Below, piece after piece: positions 52,052-62,213 of a stretch of DNA of 64,000 nt. Position 1 is the stretch's first letter, and the number at the start of each line of letters is the position of its first letter. The notes under the pieces are model-generated. The model was not told the DNA's origin. It saw only the letters and a list, made by a program, of their open reading frames with translations, and did not search any database. Made by a program: the position numbers and the translations under genes. Source of the DNA: Bacteroidetes bacterium HGW-Bacteroidetes-3 (GTDB lineage Bacteria; Bacteroidota; Bacteroidia; Flavobacteriales; Flavobacteriaceae). The stretch lies in contig PHDE01000002.1 in assembly GCA_002842505.1 (NCBI GenBank), forward strand, positions 1 to 64,000, given 5' to 3'.

Positions 52052-53049
52052 ATGACATTCACTTCAATTTCAAGCGCAATCTTGAAAATTTTCATCACTT
52101 TTTGCTGAATTTTTTGCGCCAAACCATAAATATCTTTCCCGCTGGCGTTGTTATAATTCACCAAAACCAATGCTTGCTTTTCGTGTACGCCCGCATCTCC
52201 AAAACGTTTTCCTTTAAAGCCGCATTGTTCAATCAACCAACCGGCAGGAATTTTAATTTCATTTTCAGAAATCACATAATGCGGAATTTCGGGATATTTT
52301 TTGGTTAATTCTTTAAATAAATTTGAAGTAATTACCGGGTTTTTAAAAAAGCTGCCGCTGTTGCCAATTTTTTTTGGATCAGGAAGTTTGCTTTGTCTGA
52401 TGGCAATTACAGCATCAGCAATTTCTTTGATGGTAGGATTTTCTTTATTGAGCAATAAATCTTTAATGGCTCCGTACGAAATATTGATTTTATGATTTTT
52501 TTTGGTAAGTTTAAAGGTAACATTCGTAATAATGTACTTTCCTTTTAACTCATTTTTAAAAACAGAATTTCGATAGCCAAAATTGCAATCGGCATTCGTG
52601 AAAATTTTTGTTTTGCCCGTATCAATGTCAATCGCTTCCAATTGCTTAAAAACATCCTTAATTTCAACGCCATAAGCACCAATATTTTGAATAGGGGATG
52701 TACCGACATTTCCAGGAATTAAAGCCAAATTTTCCAATCCTCCATAGTTTTGTGAAACGCACCAAAGCACCAATTCATGCCAATTTTCACCGGCTTCGGC
52801 AGTTATTAAAACGGTATCAGCATCAAAATCATTTACAATAATTCCTTTTGTGTTTAAATGGATTACCAATTTTTCCACATCGTTAATAAGCAAAATATTG
52901 CTTCCGCCGCCCAACAAAAAAATATCCTTTTCTGAAGCGATGATTTCTTTTAAATCTTTATTGGAATTCACCAAAACAAAACGTTTGGCATTTGCTTGAA
53001 TGCCAAACGTGTTATAAGGTTTTAAGGATATGTTTTGTTGAATTTCCAA
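52048..53049 (-). CDS. murB: UDP-N-acetylenolpyruvoylglucosamine reductase
   Basis: A 333-residue FAD enzyme for the second step of UDP-MurNAc synthesis. The FAD-binding region is IFLLGGGSNILLI, with LALIPGNVGTSPIQNIGAYG and the catalytic YRNSVFK and GNSGSFFKNPVI. The C-terminal ending and length fit the E. coli (type I) form. Its start directly follows the aminotransferase stop on the minus strand. Confidence 0.94.
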   Translation of the reverse strand: MEIQQNISLKPYNTFGIQANAKRFVLVNSNKDLKEIIASEKDIFLLGGGSNILLINDVEKLVIHLNTKGIIVNDFDADTVLITAEAGENWHELVLWCVSQNYGGLENLALIPGNVGTSPIQNIGAYGVEIKDVFKQLEAIDIDTGKTKIFTNADCNFGYRNSVFKNELKGKYIITNVTFKLTKKNHKINISYGAIKDLLLNKENPTIKEIADAVIAIRQSKLPDPKKIGNSGSFFKNPVITSNLFKELTKKYPEIPHYVISENEIKIPAGWLIEQCGFKGKRFGDAGVHEKQALVLVNYNNASGKDIYGLAQKIQQKVMKIFKIALEIEVNVI

Positions 53050-54243
53050 CTATTTATTGTTGTATTTTTTAATGGCTGCTTTCAATATTTCCACAGAACG
53101 AACAAGATCTTCTTTTTTGAGCACATAAGCAATCCGAACTTGCTTTGTGCCAATTCCTTTGGTTGAATAAAATCCGGCTGCAGGCGCCACCATCACAGTT
53201 TGGTTGTTTAGGTTAAAATCTTCCAACAGCCATTGCGCAAATTTGTCGGCATCATCCACAGGAAGTTCCGCAACGCAATAAAAAGCGCCTTTTGGTTTGG
53301 CAACTTTAACGCCTTCAATTTTTGTTAACTCAGCAATTAAAATATCTCTTCTTGCTTTATATTCAACAATAACTTCATCAAAATAAGATTGTGGCGTTTC
53401 CAAAGCAGCTTCACTTGCAATTTGCGCAAATGTTGGCGGACTTAAGCGTGCCTGTGCAAATTTTAAAACGGTACTGATGATTTCCTTGTTTTTAGATACC
53501 AAACAGCCGATTCGTGCGCCACACATACTATAACGTTTTGATACAGAGTCAATAACAATTGCATGATTGTCCAATCCAAATCCGCTTAAAACCGAATGAT
53601 GCACTTCATTGTCGTAAACAAATTCCCTGTAAACCTCATCGGAAATTAAAAATAAATCGTGTTTTTTTACAATTTCAGCCAGTTTTTGAATTTCATCTTT
53701 GGAATATAAATAACCGGTCGGATTGTTGGGATTGCAAATTAAAATGGCTTTGGTTTTTGAAGAAATCAATTTTTCAAATTCCTCCATTGGAGGCAAGGCA
53801 AAATTATCTTCAATTTTTGAAATTACAGGAACTATAGTCACGCCAGACGCTGTTGAAAAACCCAGGTAATTTGCATAAAATGGTTCAGGAATAATAATTT
53901 CATCACCCGGATCGGCAATGCTTCCCATAGTGAACAATAAGGCCTCAGAACCACCAGTGGTAACAATAATTTCATCAGAAGTTACGGGGATATTCCTTTT
54001 TGTATAATAGTTTGCAATCTTTTGTCGATATGCCTCAGAACCTTCAGAACGGCTGTATTCAAGCACTTTAACAGTATTGTTTTTTACGGCTTCAAGGGCA
54101 ACTTCTGGGGTTTTTATATCTGGCTGGCCAATGTTTAAATGAAAAACTTCAATTCCTCTTTTTTTGGCATCTTCAGCATAAGGAACCAATTTTCTGATGG
54201 GTGATTCAGGCATATTTACGCCTTTGGTAGATATTTTTGGCAT
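53050..54243 (-). CDS. PLP-dependent aminotransferase, class I (aspartate-type)
   Basis: A 397-residue fold I aminotransferase. Substrate and cofactor marks are FHLNIGQPDIKTPEVAL, VTTGGSEALLF, LICNPNNPTGYLYS and the PLP Lys in DSVSKRYSMCGARIG, with the substrate-binding Arg in KQVRIAYV. It is close to bacterial aspartate or aromatic transaminases of the 1-gamma type; the exact substrate is not decided. It is followed directly by murB. Confidence 0.9.
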   Translation of the reverse strand: MPKISTKGVNMPESPIRKLVPYAEDAKKRGIEVFHLNIGQPDIKTPEVALEAVKNNTVKVLEYSRSEGSEAYRQKIANYYTKRNIPVTSDEIIVTTGGSEALLFTMGSIADPGDEIIIPEPFYANYLGFSTASGVTIVPVISKIEDNFALPPMEEFEKLISSKTKAILICNPNNPTGYLYSKDEIQKLAEIVKKHDLFLISDEVYREFVYDNEVHHSVLSGFGLDNHAIVIDSVSKRYSMCGARIGCLVSKNKEIISTVLKFAQARLSPPTFAQIASEAALETPQSYFDEVIVEYKARRDILIAELTKIEGVKVAKPKGAFYCVAELPVDDADKFAQWLLEDFNLNNQTVMVAPAAGFYSTKGIGTKQVRIAYVLKKEDLVRSVEILKAAIKKYNNK

Positions 54244-54397
54244 TGTTTATTTTAAATAATATTTGAAACACAAAATTGCGAAATTAAATTTAAAATTCTC
54301 AGCTTTTATAGTGATTTGTTGAGATTAAAATTTTCATAAAAGTTATGTTATAATTTGGCGTTTTTGTAACTTAACAAAAATTTAATGGGAAAATATT

Positions 54398-55741
54398 TTG
54401 AATTCTTTTTTTAAAACTGTTATCTTTTCGGTTATTCTCTTGTTTGTCTGGACAAAAGCCTTTTCTCAAGGGAGTTTTCAGTTTGGCAATGCTTCGGAAA
54501 GGCAATCTATTTCTTTTAAGTTGTTAAATAATTTAATTGTATTTCCCATTGAAGTTAACGGCCGGCCGTTGAATTTTATATTAGATTCTGGCGTTGGCGC
54601 AACGCTGTTATTCAATTTAAACAGCAAAGATTCTGTACTGTTACACAATATGGCAAAAATCAAATTGCAGGGATTGGGAAGTGAAGAATCTGTGGAAGCC
54701 ATATTATCAAAAGGCAACCTATTTACTTTTGGAAATATTAGGGGTTTTAACCAAAGTTTATATTTGATAATGGACGATAGTTTTGATTTGTCCTCGAGGC
54801 TTGGGATTACCGTTCATGGAATTATTGGCTATGAAATTTTAAAGGATTTTGTTGTTGATATCAATTATGGCACAAAACGGATCAACTTTTACAATCCGGA
54901 TAATTACAGACATAAAGTTTGTAAAAAATGTGAAACTTATGATTTAGAGTTATTTAAGCTGAAACCTTATGTAAATGTTGGCGTAAAAATAGACTCGGGC
55001 TCAACTGAAATTATTCCGGTTAAACTGTTAATCGATTCCGGCGGAAGTGACGCTTTGTGGCTGTTTGAAAATAGCCATCCTAACATTTTGGCTCCAAAAA
55101 AATATTTTAATGATTTTTTGGGAGAAGGTTTAAGTGGTTCAGTTCATGGAAAAAGAACATTTATTAATTCTTTGGTGATTGGTAAGTTCGAATTTAAAAA
55201 CCCAACAGTTTCATTTCCTGATGAGTCATCAATTTCCTATGCGCGACAATTTGAAGAAAGAAATGGCAGTTTGGGTGCCTCGGTTTTAAAACGTTTTAAT
55301 GTTATTTTTGATTATAAGAACAAAAAAATCACTTTAAAAAAAGGAAGCTATTTTAAAGAGCCTTTCAGGTATAATATGAGTGGCATTGAGCTTGTTTATA
55401 ACGGAAAACAATTAATAAGAGAACAAAATTTTACTTCAAGTAGGTTAACAGACGTGAAAACCGATGATAAAAATACCGTAATATTGGATTATAATTATAA
55501 ATATACCTTTAAACCTTCCTACAAAATTCATCATTTACGTGCAGATTCTCCAGCATACAATGCCGGATTATTGGAAGGAGACATCGTAATTAAAATCAAT
55601 GGAAAGTTTACGTATGAATTGCCATTGGATGAAATTATCGGAAAATTTTTTCAGAAGGAAAACAGCAAAATTTCATTGGTTGTTGAAAGAAACGGAAAAG
55701 ATTATGAATACCATTTCTATTTAAAAGATATGCTGAAATAA
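54398..55741 (+). CDS. Retropepsin-like aspartyl protease with PDZ domain
   Basis: A 447-residue exported protein starting at TTG 54398, with a signal peptide to about residue 23 (KAFSQ). Two aspartyl protease half-sites occur, FILDSGVGATLLF and LLIDSGGSDALWLF, so one chain may form a full active site. A C-terminal PDZ domain (about 355-447) has SPAYNAGLLEGDIVIKINGK. It resembles other Bacteroidota periplasmic proteases of unknown substrate. The nearby ATG 54385 is in another frame. Confidence 0.85.
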   Translation: MNSFFKTVIFSVILLFVWTKAFSQGSFQFGNASERQSISFKLLNNLIVFPIEVNGRPLNFILDSGVGATLLFNLNSKDSVLLHNMAKIKLQGLGSEESVEAILSKGNLFTFGNIRGFNQSLYLIMDDSFDLSSRLGITVHGIIGYEILKDFVVDINYGTKRINFYNPDNYRHKVCKKCETYDLELFKLKPYVNVGVKIDSGSTEIIPVKLLIDSGGSDALWLFENSHPNILAPKKYFNDFLGEGLSGSVHGKRTFINSLVIGKFEFKNPTVSFPDESSISYARQFEERNGSLGASVLKRFNVIFDYKNKKITLKKGSYFKEPFRYNMSGIELVYNGKQLIREQNFTSSRLTDVKTDDKNTVILDYNYKYTFKPSYKIHHLRADSPAYNAGLLEGDIVIKINGKFTYELPLDEIIGKFFQKENSKISLVVERNGKDYEYHFYLKDMLK

Positions 55742-55743
55742 AA

Positions 55744-55773
55744 AAAAAGACCTTCATCATTGAAGGTCTTTTT
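55744..55773. terminator. Bidirectional terminator
   Basis: AAAAAGACCTTCA / TGAAGGTCTTTTT with loop TCAT, between the convergent protease and DUF1573 genes. Confidence 0.85.
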
Positions 55774-55796
55774 AAATTCATTAAACTGTTTTTTTA

Positions 55797-56219
55797 TTAA
55801 TTAACGGGAGTTTCCGGTTTTAAAACAATTCCTTTAATCTGTAAAGTTTTAACGTTTTCATCTGCATTAGAATAAACAGTTACCGTTTTTGAAAAACCTC
55901 CAGGTCTATTGGTGTCATATTTAACTTCAATTTCGCCGCTTTGTCCTGGCATAATTGGTTCTGACGGTTTTTTTGGAACCGTGCATCCACAACTCGATTT
56001 AACATCGGAAATCACTAAAGGCGATTTTCCGGTATTTTTAAATTTGAAAGTGCGAACACCGTTTGCATTCAATTCAATTTTACCGTAATCGATAACATCA
56101 GTAACAAACTCAAATGCAGGTGCATTTGAATCTTTAGGTTTTTCAGTTACTTGTTTTTCTTGGGCATTCATGGTGAATGTTAAAAACCCTATAACAAACA
56201 TTGTGATAATTTTTCTCAT
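55797..56219 (-). CDS. DUF1573 periplasmic protein
   Basis: A 140-residue exported protein with a signal peptide (MRKIITMFVIGFLTFTMNAQ, cleaved after NAQ; no lipobox). One DUF1573 Ig-like domain follows, with SDVKSSCGCTVPKKPSEP and MPGQSGEIEVKYDTNRPGG. It is a paralogue of the lipoprotein at 28846-29298, with the same SCGCTVP motif. It is divergent from valS. Function unknown. Confidence 0.88.
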   Translation of the reverse strand: MRKIITMFVIGFLTFTMNAQEKQVTEKPKDSNAPAFEFVTDVIDYGKIELNANGVRTFKFKNTGKSPLVISDVKSSCGCTVPKKPSEPIMPGQSGEIEVKYDTNRPGGFSKTVTVYSNADENVKTLQIKGIVLKPETPVN

Positions 56220-56295
56220 AATTTTTATGTTTAAAAATGTAAAGTTAGTACTTTTTTTATGTTTTCAAAATATTTTATGATATGTCATATAATTG

Positions 56296-56303
56296 TACAT
56301 TTG
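56296..56303 (+). promoter_or_regulatory. -7 box TACATTTG for valS
   Basis: Exact TAnnTTTG match 28 nt upstream of the valS ATG. Confidence 0.6.
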
Positions 56304-56331
56304 CGAATTGTATTACAAATAATATACCAAA

Positions 56332-58965
56332 ATGAGTTTAGCCACAAAATATAGCCCTAAAGAAATAGAAAATAAATGGTATAACTACTGGATGAAGAAC
56401 AATTATTTTCATTCAACACCAAATAATAAAGAACCGTACACCATCGTAATTCCGCCGCCAAACGTAACAGGCGTTTTGCATATGGGACATATGTTGAACA
56501 ATACCATTCAGGATGTGTTGATTAGAAGAGCCAGATTGAAAGGTTTCAACGCCTGTTGGGTTCCGGGAACAGACCACGCTTCCATTGCAACGGAAGCTAA
56601 AGTTGTTGCTAAATTGAAAGAACAAGGAATTCAGAAATCGGACTTAACGCGTGAAGAATTTTTAAAACACGCTTGGGAATGGACAGATGAACACGGCGGC
56701 ATAATTTTGGAACAGCTAAAAAAATTGGGCGCTTCCTGCGATTGGGAACGCACAAAATTCACAATGGACGAAGATTTAAGCGAATCTGTCATTAAGGTTT
56801 TCATCGATTTATATAAAAAAGGGCTTATTTATCGCGGTTACAGGATGGTAAACTGGGATCCTTCCGCAAAAACGACCTTGTCGGACGAAGAAGTTATTTA
56901 TGAAGAAAAAGCCGGCAATCTATATTATTTAAAATACAAAATTGAAGGCAGTAACGATTTTTTAACCATCGCAACCACGCGTCCGGAAACTATTTTTGGA
57001 GATACTGCAATATGTATCAATCCTAATGATCCGCGTTTTGCGCATTTAAAAGGTAAAAAAGCCATTGTTCCCATTGCAAATAGAATAATTCCCATCATTG
57101 AAGATGAGTATGTGGATATTGAATTTGGAACGGGTTGTTTAAAAGTGACACCTGCTCACGATCCAAATGATAAAGTATTGGGTGAAAAACATCAGTTGGA
57201 AGTGGTAGATATTTTTAACGACGACGCTTCCTTAAATTCCTTCGGATTGCATTATGAAGGAAAAGATCGCTTTGTGGTTCGGAAGGAAATTACCAAAGAA
57301 CTCGAAAGTATTGGCAGTTTGGCCAAAATTGAATCTTATATTCATAAAGTGGGAACTTCAGAAAGAACGAAGGAAGTTATTGAACCAAAAATTTCTGCAC
57401 AATGGTTTTTAAAAATGGACACCATTGTGAAACCAGCATTAAAAGCGGTTTTGGAAGATGAGGAAATTCATTTTTTTCCAAAACATTATAACAGCACTTA
57501 TCGTCATTGGTTGGAAAATATCAGGGATTGGAATATCTCGCGCCAGCTTTGGTGGGGACACCGAATTCCGGCTTATTTTTATGGTGATGGCGTAAACGAT
57601 TTTGTAGTGGCTACAACAATGGAAGAAGCGGTGAAATTGGCTTCTGAAATTGTCGGTAAAAAGTTAACTGCAAGTGACATTACACAAGATCCTGACGCGT
57701 TAGATACTTGGTTTTCTTCTTGGTTGTGGCCGATTTCTGTTTTTGATGGAATTAGATATCCAGACAATGAGGAAATTAATTATTATTATCCAACCAACGA
57801 TTTGGTGACCGGACCGGATATTATTTTCTTTTGGGTGGCACGTATGATTTTTGCAGGTTATGAATTCAGAAACGAAAAACCTTTTACCAATGTTTATTTT
57901 ACGGGAATTGTGCGTGATAAACAAGGAAGAAAAATGTCGAAATCCTTAGGAAATTCTCCAGATCCTATTGAATTAATCGAAAAATTTGGTGCAGATGGCG
58001 TTCGTGTTGGAATGTTGTTGTGTTCCGCAGCCGGAAATGACTTGTTGTTTGATGAAGAATTAGTTGCTCAAGGACGAAATTTCTCCAATAAAATTTGGAA
58101 TTCTTTCCGTTTAATTAAAGGATGGGAAGTGTCAGAAACCATAGAACAACCAAAAGCTGCCAAAGTGGCCATTGAATGGTACAATTCGAAATTTCAACAA
58201 GCGCTTGGCGAACTTGAAAAATCGTTTGAACAATATCGCATCAGTGAAGCATTGATGATTACCTATAAACTTATATGGGACGATTTTTCCTCTTGGTTTT
58301 TGGAAATGGTGAAACCCGAATATCAACAGCCAATTGACGCCAAAACATACAATTCGGTGGTTGGTTTCTTGGAAGATAACCTAAAAATATTGCATCCTTT
58401 TATGCCATTTTTATCAGAAGAAATTTGGCAAGACATTACAAAAAGAGCGCCTGAAGAAGCGTTGATTATTGCAGAATATCCAAATTTTACGTCGGTAAAC
58501 GAAGACTTGATAAACGACTTTAAATTTGCTTCAGAAGTAATTTCCGGAATAAGAACCATCAGAAAAGATCGAAATATTGCCTTTAAATATTCTATTGATC
58601 TTTTGGTGATCAACAATGAAAATGCAACTAATTATTTTGATTCGGTGATTGAAAAAATGGGAAATATTGCTTCTTTGACGTATGTTTCAGAAAAGGTGGA
58701 AGGCGCTTTAAGTTACCGCGTAAAATCAAATGAGTATTTTATTCCGATGGAAGCTGAAATCAATGTGGAAGAGGAAAAAGCCAAATTATTGGAAGAATTA
58801 AAGTATACTGAAGGTTTTTTGCAGTCGGTTCAAAAGAAGTTGAGCAATGAACGTTTTGTGAGCAGCGCACCGGAACAAGTTATTGCAAACGAACGCAACA
58901 AAGAAGCTGATGCGTTGGCTAAAATTGAAATGATAAAAGCAAGTTTAAAAAGTCTGAAAGCCTGA
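56332..58965 (+). CDS. valS: Valyl-tRNA synthetase
   Basis: An 877-residue class I synthetase. The HIGH motif is [13 protein letters not shown] and the KMSKS loop is [10 protein letters not shown]. The editing domain lies between them ([13 protein letters not shown]), the tRNA-binding and anticodon domains follow, and a C-terminal coiled-coil arm runs from about 805 to 877. Length matches bacterial ValS. The last codons fall in a degenerate heptad tract, so the terminal residues (SLKSLKA) may be non-native. Confidence 0.95.
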   Translation: MSLATKYSPKEIENKWYNYWMKNNYFHSTPNNKEPYTIVIPPPNVTGVLHMGHMLNNTIQDVLIRRARLKGFNACWVPGTDHASIATEAKVVAKLKEQGIQKSDLTREEFLKHAWEWTDEHGGIILEQLKKLGASCDWERTKFTMDEDLSESVIKVFIDLYKKGLIYRGYRMVNWDPSAKTTLSDEEVIYEEKAGNLYYLKYKIEGSNDFLTIATTRPETIFGDTAICINPNDPRFAHLKGKKAIVPIANRIIPIIEDEYVDIEFGTGCLKVTPAHDPNDKVLGEKHQLEVVDIFNDDASLNSFGLHYEGKDRFVVRKEITKELESIGSLAKIESYIHKVGTSERTKEVIEPKISAQWFLKMDTIVKPALKAVLEDEEIHFFPKHYNSTYRHWLENIRDWNISRQLWWGHRIPAYFYGDGVNDFVVATTMEEAVKLASEIVGKKLTASDITQDPDALDTWFSSWLWPISVFDGIRYPDNEEINYYYPTNDLVTGPDIIFFWVARMIFAGYEFRNEKPFTNVYFTGIVRDKQGRKMSKSLGNSPDPIELIEKFGADGVRVGMLLCSAAGNDLLFDEELVAQGRNFSNKIWNSFRLIKGWEVSETIEQPKAAKVAIEWYNSKFQQALGELEKSFEQYRISEALMITYKLIWDDFSSWFLEMVKPEYQQPIDAKTYNSVVGFLEDNLKILHPFMPFLSEEIWQDITKRAPEEALIIAEYPNFTSVNEDLINDFKFASEVISGIRTIRKDRNIAFKYSIDLLVINNENATNYFDSVIEKMGNIASLTYVSEKVEGALSYRVKSNEYFIPMEAEINVEEEKAKLLEELKYTEGFLQSVQKKLSNERFVSSAPEQVIANERNKEADALAKIEMIKASLKSLKA

Positions 58966-58986
58966 AGTTTGAAGGTTTATGGCTGA
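58952..58986. repeat. Heptad tract (5 x 7 nt) spanning the valS stop
   Basis: Units GTCTGAA, AGCCTGA, AGTTTGA, AGGTTTA, TGGCTGA are in register. The valS TGA is within the second unit. Confidence 0.5.
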
Positions 58987-58997
58987 AAGAAATAATA

Positions 58998-59036
58998 AAA
59001 AAACTCCCTATAAAATTTGCTATAAGGAGTTTTTAT
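58998..59036. terminator. Terminator between valS and clpB
   Basis: AAAAACTCC and GGAGTTTTT arms with inner CTATA/TATA pairing lie between convergent valS and clpB; A and T runs on both sides fit bidirectional use. Confidence 0.8.
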
Positions 59037-59039
59037 AAT

Positions 59040-61640
59040 TTAAATGGTTTTTTCTTTGTTTCTGAACACAATTTTATCATCAAAAGCATCTAGCAAAATA
59101 TAGCTGTCCGCTGTTATTTTGCCTGCCAAAATTTCCTTGGACAATTCATTCAACACTTCTTTTTGAATCACGCGTTTTACGGGTCTCGCCCCAAATTGAG
59201 GATCATAGCCTTTATTTGCCAAAGCTTCAATAACATCTTCGGAAAAATCGATATGAATGTCTTTTGTCAACAGCATTTTAGCCAGCGCATCCAATTGGAT
59301 TTTAACAATTTGGTGAATTTCTGCCTTATTTAGCGGTGTAAACATAATAATTTCATCAATTCTGTTCAAAAATTCAGGCCTGATGGTTTGTTTTAACAAT
59401 ACTAAAACCTCTGCTTTTGTAGCTTCAACAACCAAATCGCGCTTAGCCATGTCCATATTTTCAAATCGTTCCTGAATTATGGTCGATCCCATATTCGAAG
59501 TCATAATGATAATGGTGTTCTTAAAATCGGCGACTCGTCCTTTATTGTCCGTTAATCTTCCTTCATCCAACACCTGCAACAAAATATTAAAGGTGTCGGG
59601 ATGCGCTTTTTCAATTTCATCCAATAAAATTACGGAGTACGGTTTTCTTCGAACAGCTTCTGTTAATTGCCCGCCTTCTTCATAACCAACATATCCAGGA
59701 GGCGCACCCACCAATCGGCTCACGGCGTGACGTTCCTGGTATTCGCTCATATCAATGCGCGTTAATGAATTTTCGGAATCGAACAAATATTCCGCCAAAG
59801 CTTTCGCCAATTCCGTTTTACCAACACCGGTTGTTCCCAAAAACAGGAATGTTCCCAGCGGTTTTTTAGTATCTTGCAATCCGGCTCTGGAACGTCTAAC
59901 AGCATCAGCAACAGCGCTTATTGCTTCTTCCTGTCCAACAACTCTTTCGTGCAATTCATCTTCTAAATGAAGCAGTTTTTCACGCTCGCTCTGCAACATT
60001 TTTGTCACCGGAATTCCGGTCCATTTTGCCACAATTTCAGCTATATCATCGCGGGTAACTTCTTCCTTTATTAAAGCAGAATCTTGATTTTCAGCCAATT
60101 CCTTTTGAAGCTTTTCTAAGGTATCTTGTTCTTCCTTAATTTTCCCGTAGCGAATTTCGGCAACTTTTCCATAATCGCCTTCACGTTCGGCACGTTCGGC
60201 TTCCAATTTATAATTTTCTATGGCTTCTTTACTTGTTTGTGCTTTATCTACCAAATCTTTTTCACTGACCCATTTCGCATTTATTTCGTTGCGTTTTTCT
60301 TTTAAATTGGCGACTTCTTCTTTCAGGCTCGCTAATTTTTTTTCATCCTTTTCGCGTTTAATGGCTTCAATCTCAATTTCAATCTGCATAATTTTGCGAT
60401 CCAAAACATCCAATTCCTCAGGTTTTGAATTTATTTCCATGCGCAATTTGGCCGCCGCTTCATCCATTAAATCGATGGCTTTATCGGGTAAAAATCGGTT
60501 TGAAATATAGCGTTGCGAAAGTTCCACGGCGGCAATAATGGCATCATCTTTAATCTGCACTTTATGATGATTTTCATATTTTTCTTTGATTCCACGCAAA
60601 ATTGAAATGGCACTTTCTGTATCAGGTTCATTCACAATTACCTTTTGAAACCGGCGTTCCAGCGCTTTGTCTTTTTCAAAATATTTTTGATATTCATCTA
60701 ACGTGGTGGCGCCAATCGCCCTTAATTCGCCTCTTGCCAAAGCAGGTTTTAAAATATTTGCGGCATCCATGGCACCTTGTCCGCCGCCGGCACCAACCAA
60801 GGTATGAATTTCATCAATAAATAAAATTATTTCCCCATTGGAAGAGGTGACTTCTTTAATCACCGATTTTAAACGTTCCTCAAATTCTCCTTTGTACTTT
60901 GCGCCTGCAATTAATGCACCCATATCCAAGGAATAAACTTGTTTGTCTTTTAAATTTTCAGGAATGTCGCCTTTTATAATTCTATGCGCCAAGCCTTCCG
61001 CAATGGCGGTTTTTCCGGTTCCTGGTTCGCCAACAAGCATCGGGTTGTTTTTGGTTCTTCTCGATAAAATTTGCAGAATTCTTCTAATTTCTTCATCGCG
61101 GCCAATAACAGGATCTAATTTTCCGTCTTTGGCCAACTGGTTTAAATTGCGCGCATATTTATTGAGTGAATTATAAGTTTCTTCGGCGCTTTGAGAAGTT
61201 ACTGAACTTCCTTTACGCAATTCTAAAATGGCTGAGGTTAAGTTTTTTTCCGTTACGCTCTGATCTTTCAGAATTTGTGAAGTGGTGTCTTTTGTGTTTA
61301 AAATCGCCAACAATAAATGCTCAATGGCCACATATTCATCTTTCATTTTTTTTGCTTCAATGGCTGCCGTATTTAACATTTTTGAAGCGTTTCCAGAGAG
61401 TGAAATTTCACCGCCAGTTACTTTGGCATAACTATCCAAAGTTTTGTCTATCAAGCTTTTCAACAAATCTATATTTAAACCTATCTTTTTAAAAATAAAA
61501 GGAACCACATTTTCATCCACTTCAAAAATGGCTTTTAAAATGTGTGAATTTTCTATTTGTTGGTGTCCGTAACTTTGCGCAATTTGTTGGGCTTGTTGCA
61601 CGGCTTCCTGCGTTTTTATTGTAAATTTATTAAAGTCCAT
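59040..61640 (-). CDS. clpB: ATP-dependent disaggregase ClpB
   Basis: An 866-residue AAA+ chaperone that with DnaK dissolves protein aggregates. It has the N-domain (MDFNKFTIKTQEAVQQAQQ start), NBD1 with Walker A GEPGTGKTAIAEG and Walker B ILFIDEIHTLVGAG, the ClpB-specific coiled-coil middle domain (about 400-530), and NBD2 with FLGTTGVGKTELAKAL and VILLDEIEKAHPD. The frame runs upstream to 61967, but MDFNKFTIKT at 61640 is the family start, and length then fits. Confidence 0.95.
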   Translation of the reverse strand: MDFNKFTIKTQEAVQQAQQIAQSYGHQQIENSHILKAIFEVDENVVPFIFKKIGLNIDLLKSLIDKTLDSYAKVTGGEISLSGNASKMLNTAAIEAKKMKDEYVAIEHLLLAILNTKDTTSQILKDQSVTEKNLTSAILELRKGSSVTSQSAEETYNSLNKYARNLNQLAKDGKLDPVIGRDEEIRRILQILSRRTKNNPMLVGEPGTGKTAIAEGLAHRIIKGDIPENLKDKQVYSLDMGALIAGAKYKGEFEERLKSVIKEVTSSNGEIILFIDEIHTLVGAGGGQGAMDAANILKPALARGELRAIGATTLDEYQKYFEKDKALERRFQKVIVNEPDTESAISILRGIKEKYENHHKVQIKDDAIIAAVELSQRYISNRFLPDKAIDLMDEAAAKLRMEINSKPEELDVLDRKIMQIEIEIEAIKREKDEKKLASLKEEVANLKEKRNEINAKWVSEKDLVDKAQTSKEAIENYKLEAERAEREGDYGKVAEIRYGKIKEEQDTLEKLQKELAENQDSALIKEEVTRDDIAEIVAKWTGIPVTKMLQSEREKLLHLEDELHERVVGQEEAISAVADAVRRSRAGLQDTKKPLGTFLFLGTTGVGKTELAKALAEYLFDSENSLTRIDMSEYQERHAVSRLVGAPPGYVGYEEGGQLTEAVRRKPYSVILLDEIEKAHPDTFNILLQVLDEGRLTDNKGRVADFKNTIIIMTSNMGSTIIQERFENMDMAKRDLVVEATKAEVLVLLKQTIRPEFLNRIDEIIMFTPLNKAEIHQIVKIQLDALAKMLLTKDIHIDFSEDVIEALANKGYDPQFGARPVKRVIQKEVLNELSKEILAGKITADSYILLDAFDDKIVFRNKEKTI

Positions 61641-61774
61641 AACATTTAATTTAATTGTAGTTATATTGTTGGCTGTCAAAGAATATTCCACTTCAATAAA
61701 GCTCTTTAAATAAGCCAATTTGTCGTATAAATTTAATATTGTAACGACATTTTGTCTTTTAAGTAAGTTATCGT

Positions 61775-61782
61775 TAAATTTG
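61775..61782 (+). promoter_or_regulatory. -7 box TAAATTTG for ytxJ
   Basis: Exact TAnnTTTG match 24 nt upstream of the ytxJ ATG at 61807. Confidence 0.6.
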
Positions 61783-61806
61783 CAGTCTAAAGATAAAACA
61801 ATTAAA

Positions 61807-62202
61807 ATGGGATTATTCGATAATTTTTTTAAAGGTGCCGATAAAGAGGAAAATAGCATAAAAATAAATTGGGTGGCTTTAACTGACAAAGCACAATTGG
61901 AAGAAATATTAAAAATTTCGATGACCAAACCAGTTTTAATTTTTAAACACAGCACAAGATGCGGCATTAGCAGAATGGTGCTTAAAAATTTTGAAAGCGA
62001 TTATGACATTCCGGAAACGGAAATAGATATGTATTTTTTAGATTTGTTGGAATATAGAACCCTGTCCCAAGATATCTCTGAAAAATTTAAGGTGATGCAC
62101 CAATCTCCACAAGTTTTGGTAATAAAAAACGGTAAGGCAATTTATAACGATTCCCATCATTCCATAACGGTTGAAGCCATAAAAGAGGTTATGGTCAAGT
62201 AA
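61807..62202 (+). CDS. ytxJ: Bacillithiol-linked redox protein YtxJ
   Basis: A 131-residue thioredoxin-fold protein of the YtxJ (monothiol bacilliredoxin, DUF2847) family. The active site is KHSTRCGISRMVLKNFE with a single Cys, and the cis-Pro lies in HQSPQVLVIKNGK. It is thought to act in bacillithiol-dependent de-thiolation, so the organism probably makes bacillithiol; no bsh gene is in the window. The frame opens at 61720, but MGLFDNFFKG at 61807 is the family start and follows the promoter box. Confidence 0.9.
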   Translation: MGLFDNFFKGADKEENSIKINWVALTDKAQLEEILKISMTKPVLIFKHSTRCGISRMVLKNFESDYDIPETEIDMYFLDLLEYRTLSQDISEKFKVMHQSPQVLVIKNGKAIYNDSHHSITVEAIKEVMVK

Positions 62203-62213
62203 AAAAAGTAATT

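Noticed and set aside
61641-61967. N-terminal extension of ClpB by 109 residues
   Set aside because: The extension overlaps the ytxJ promoter and start on the other strand and has no similarity to ClpB N-domains; MDFNKFTIKT is the family start.
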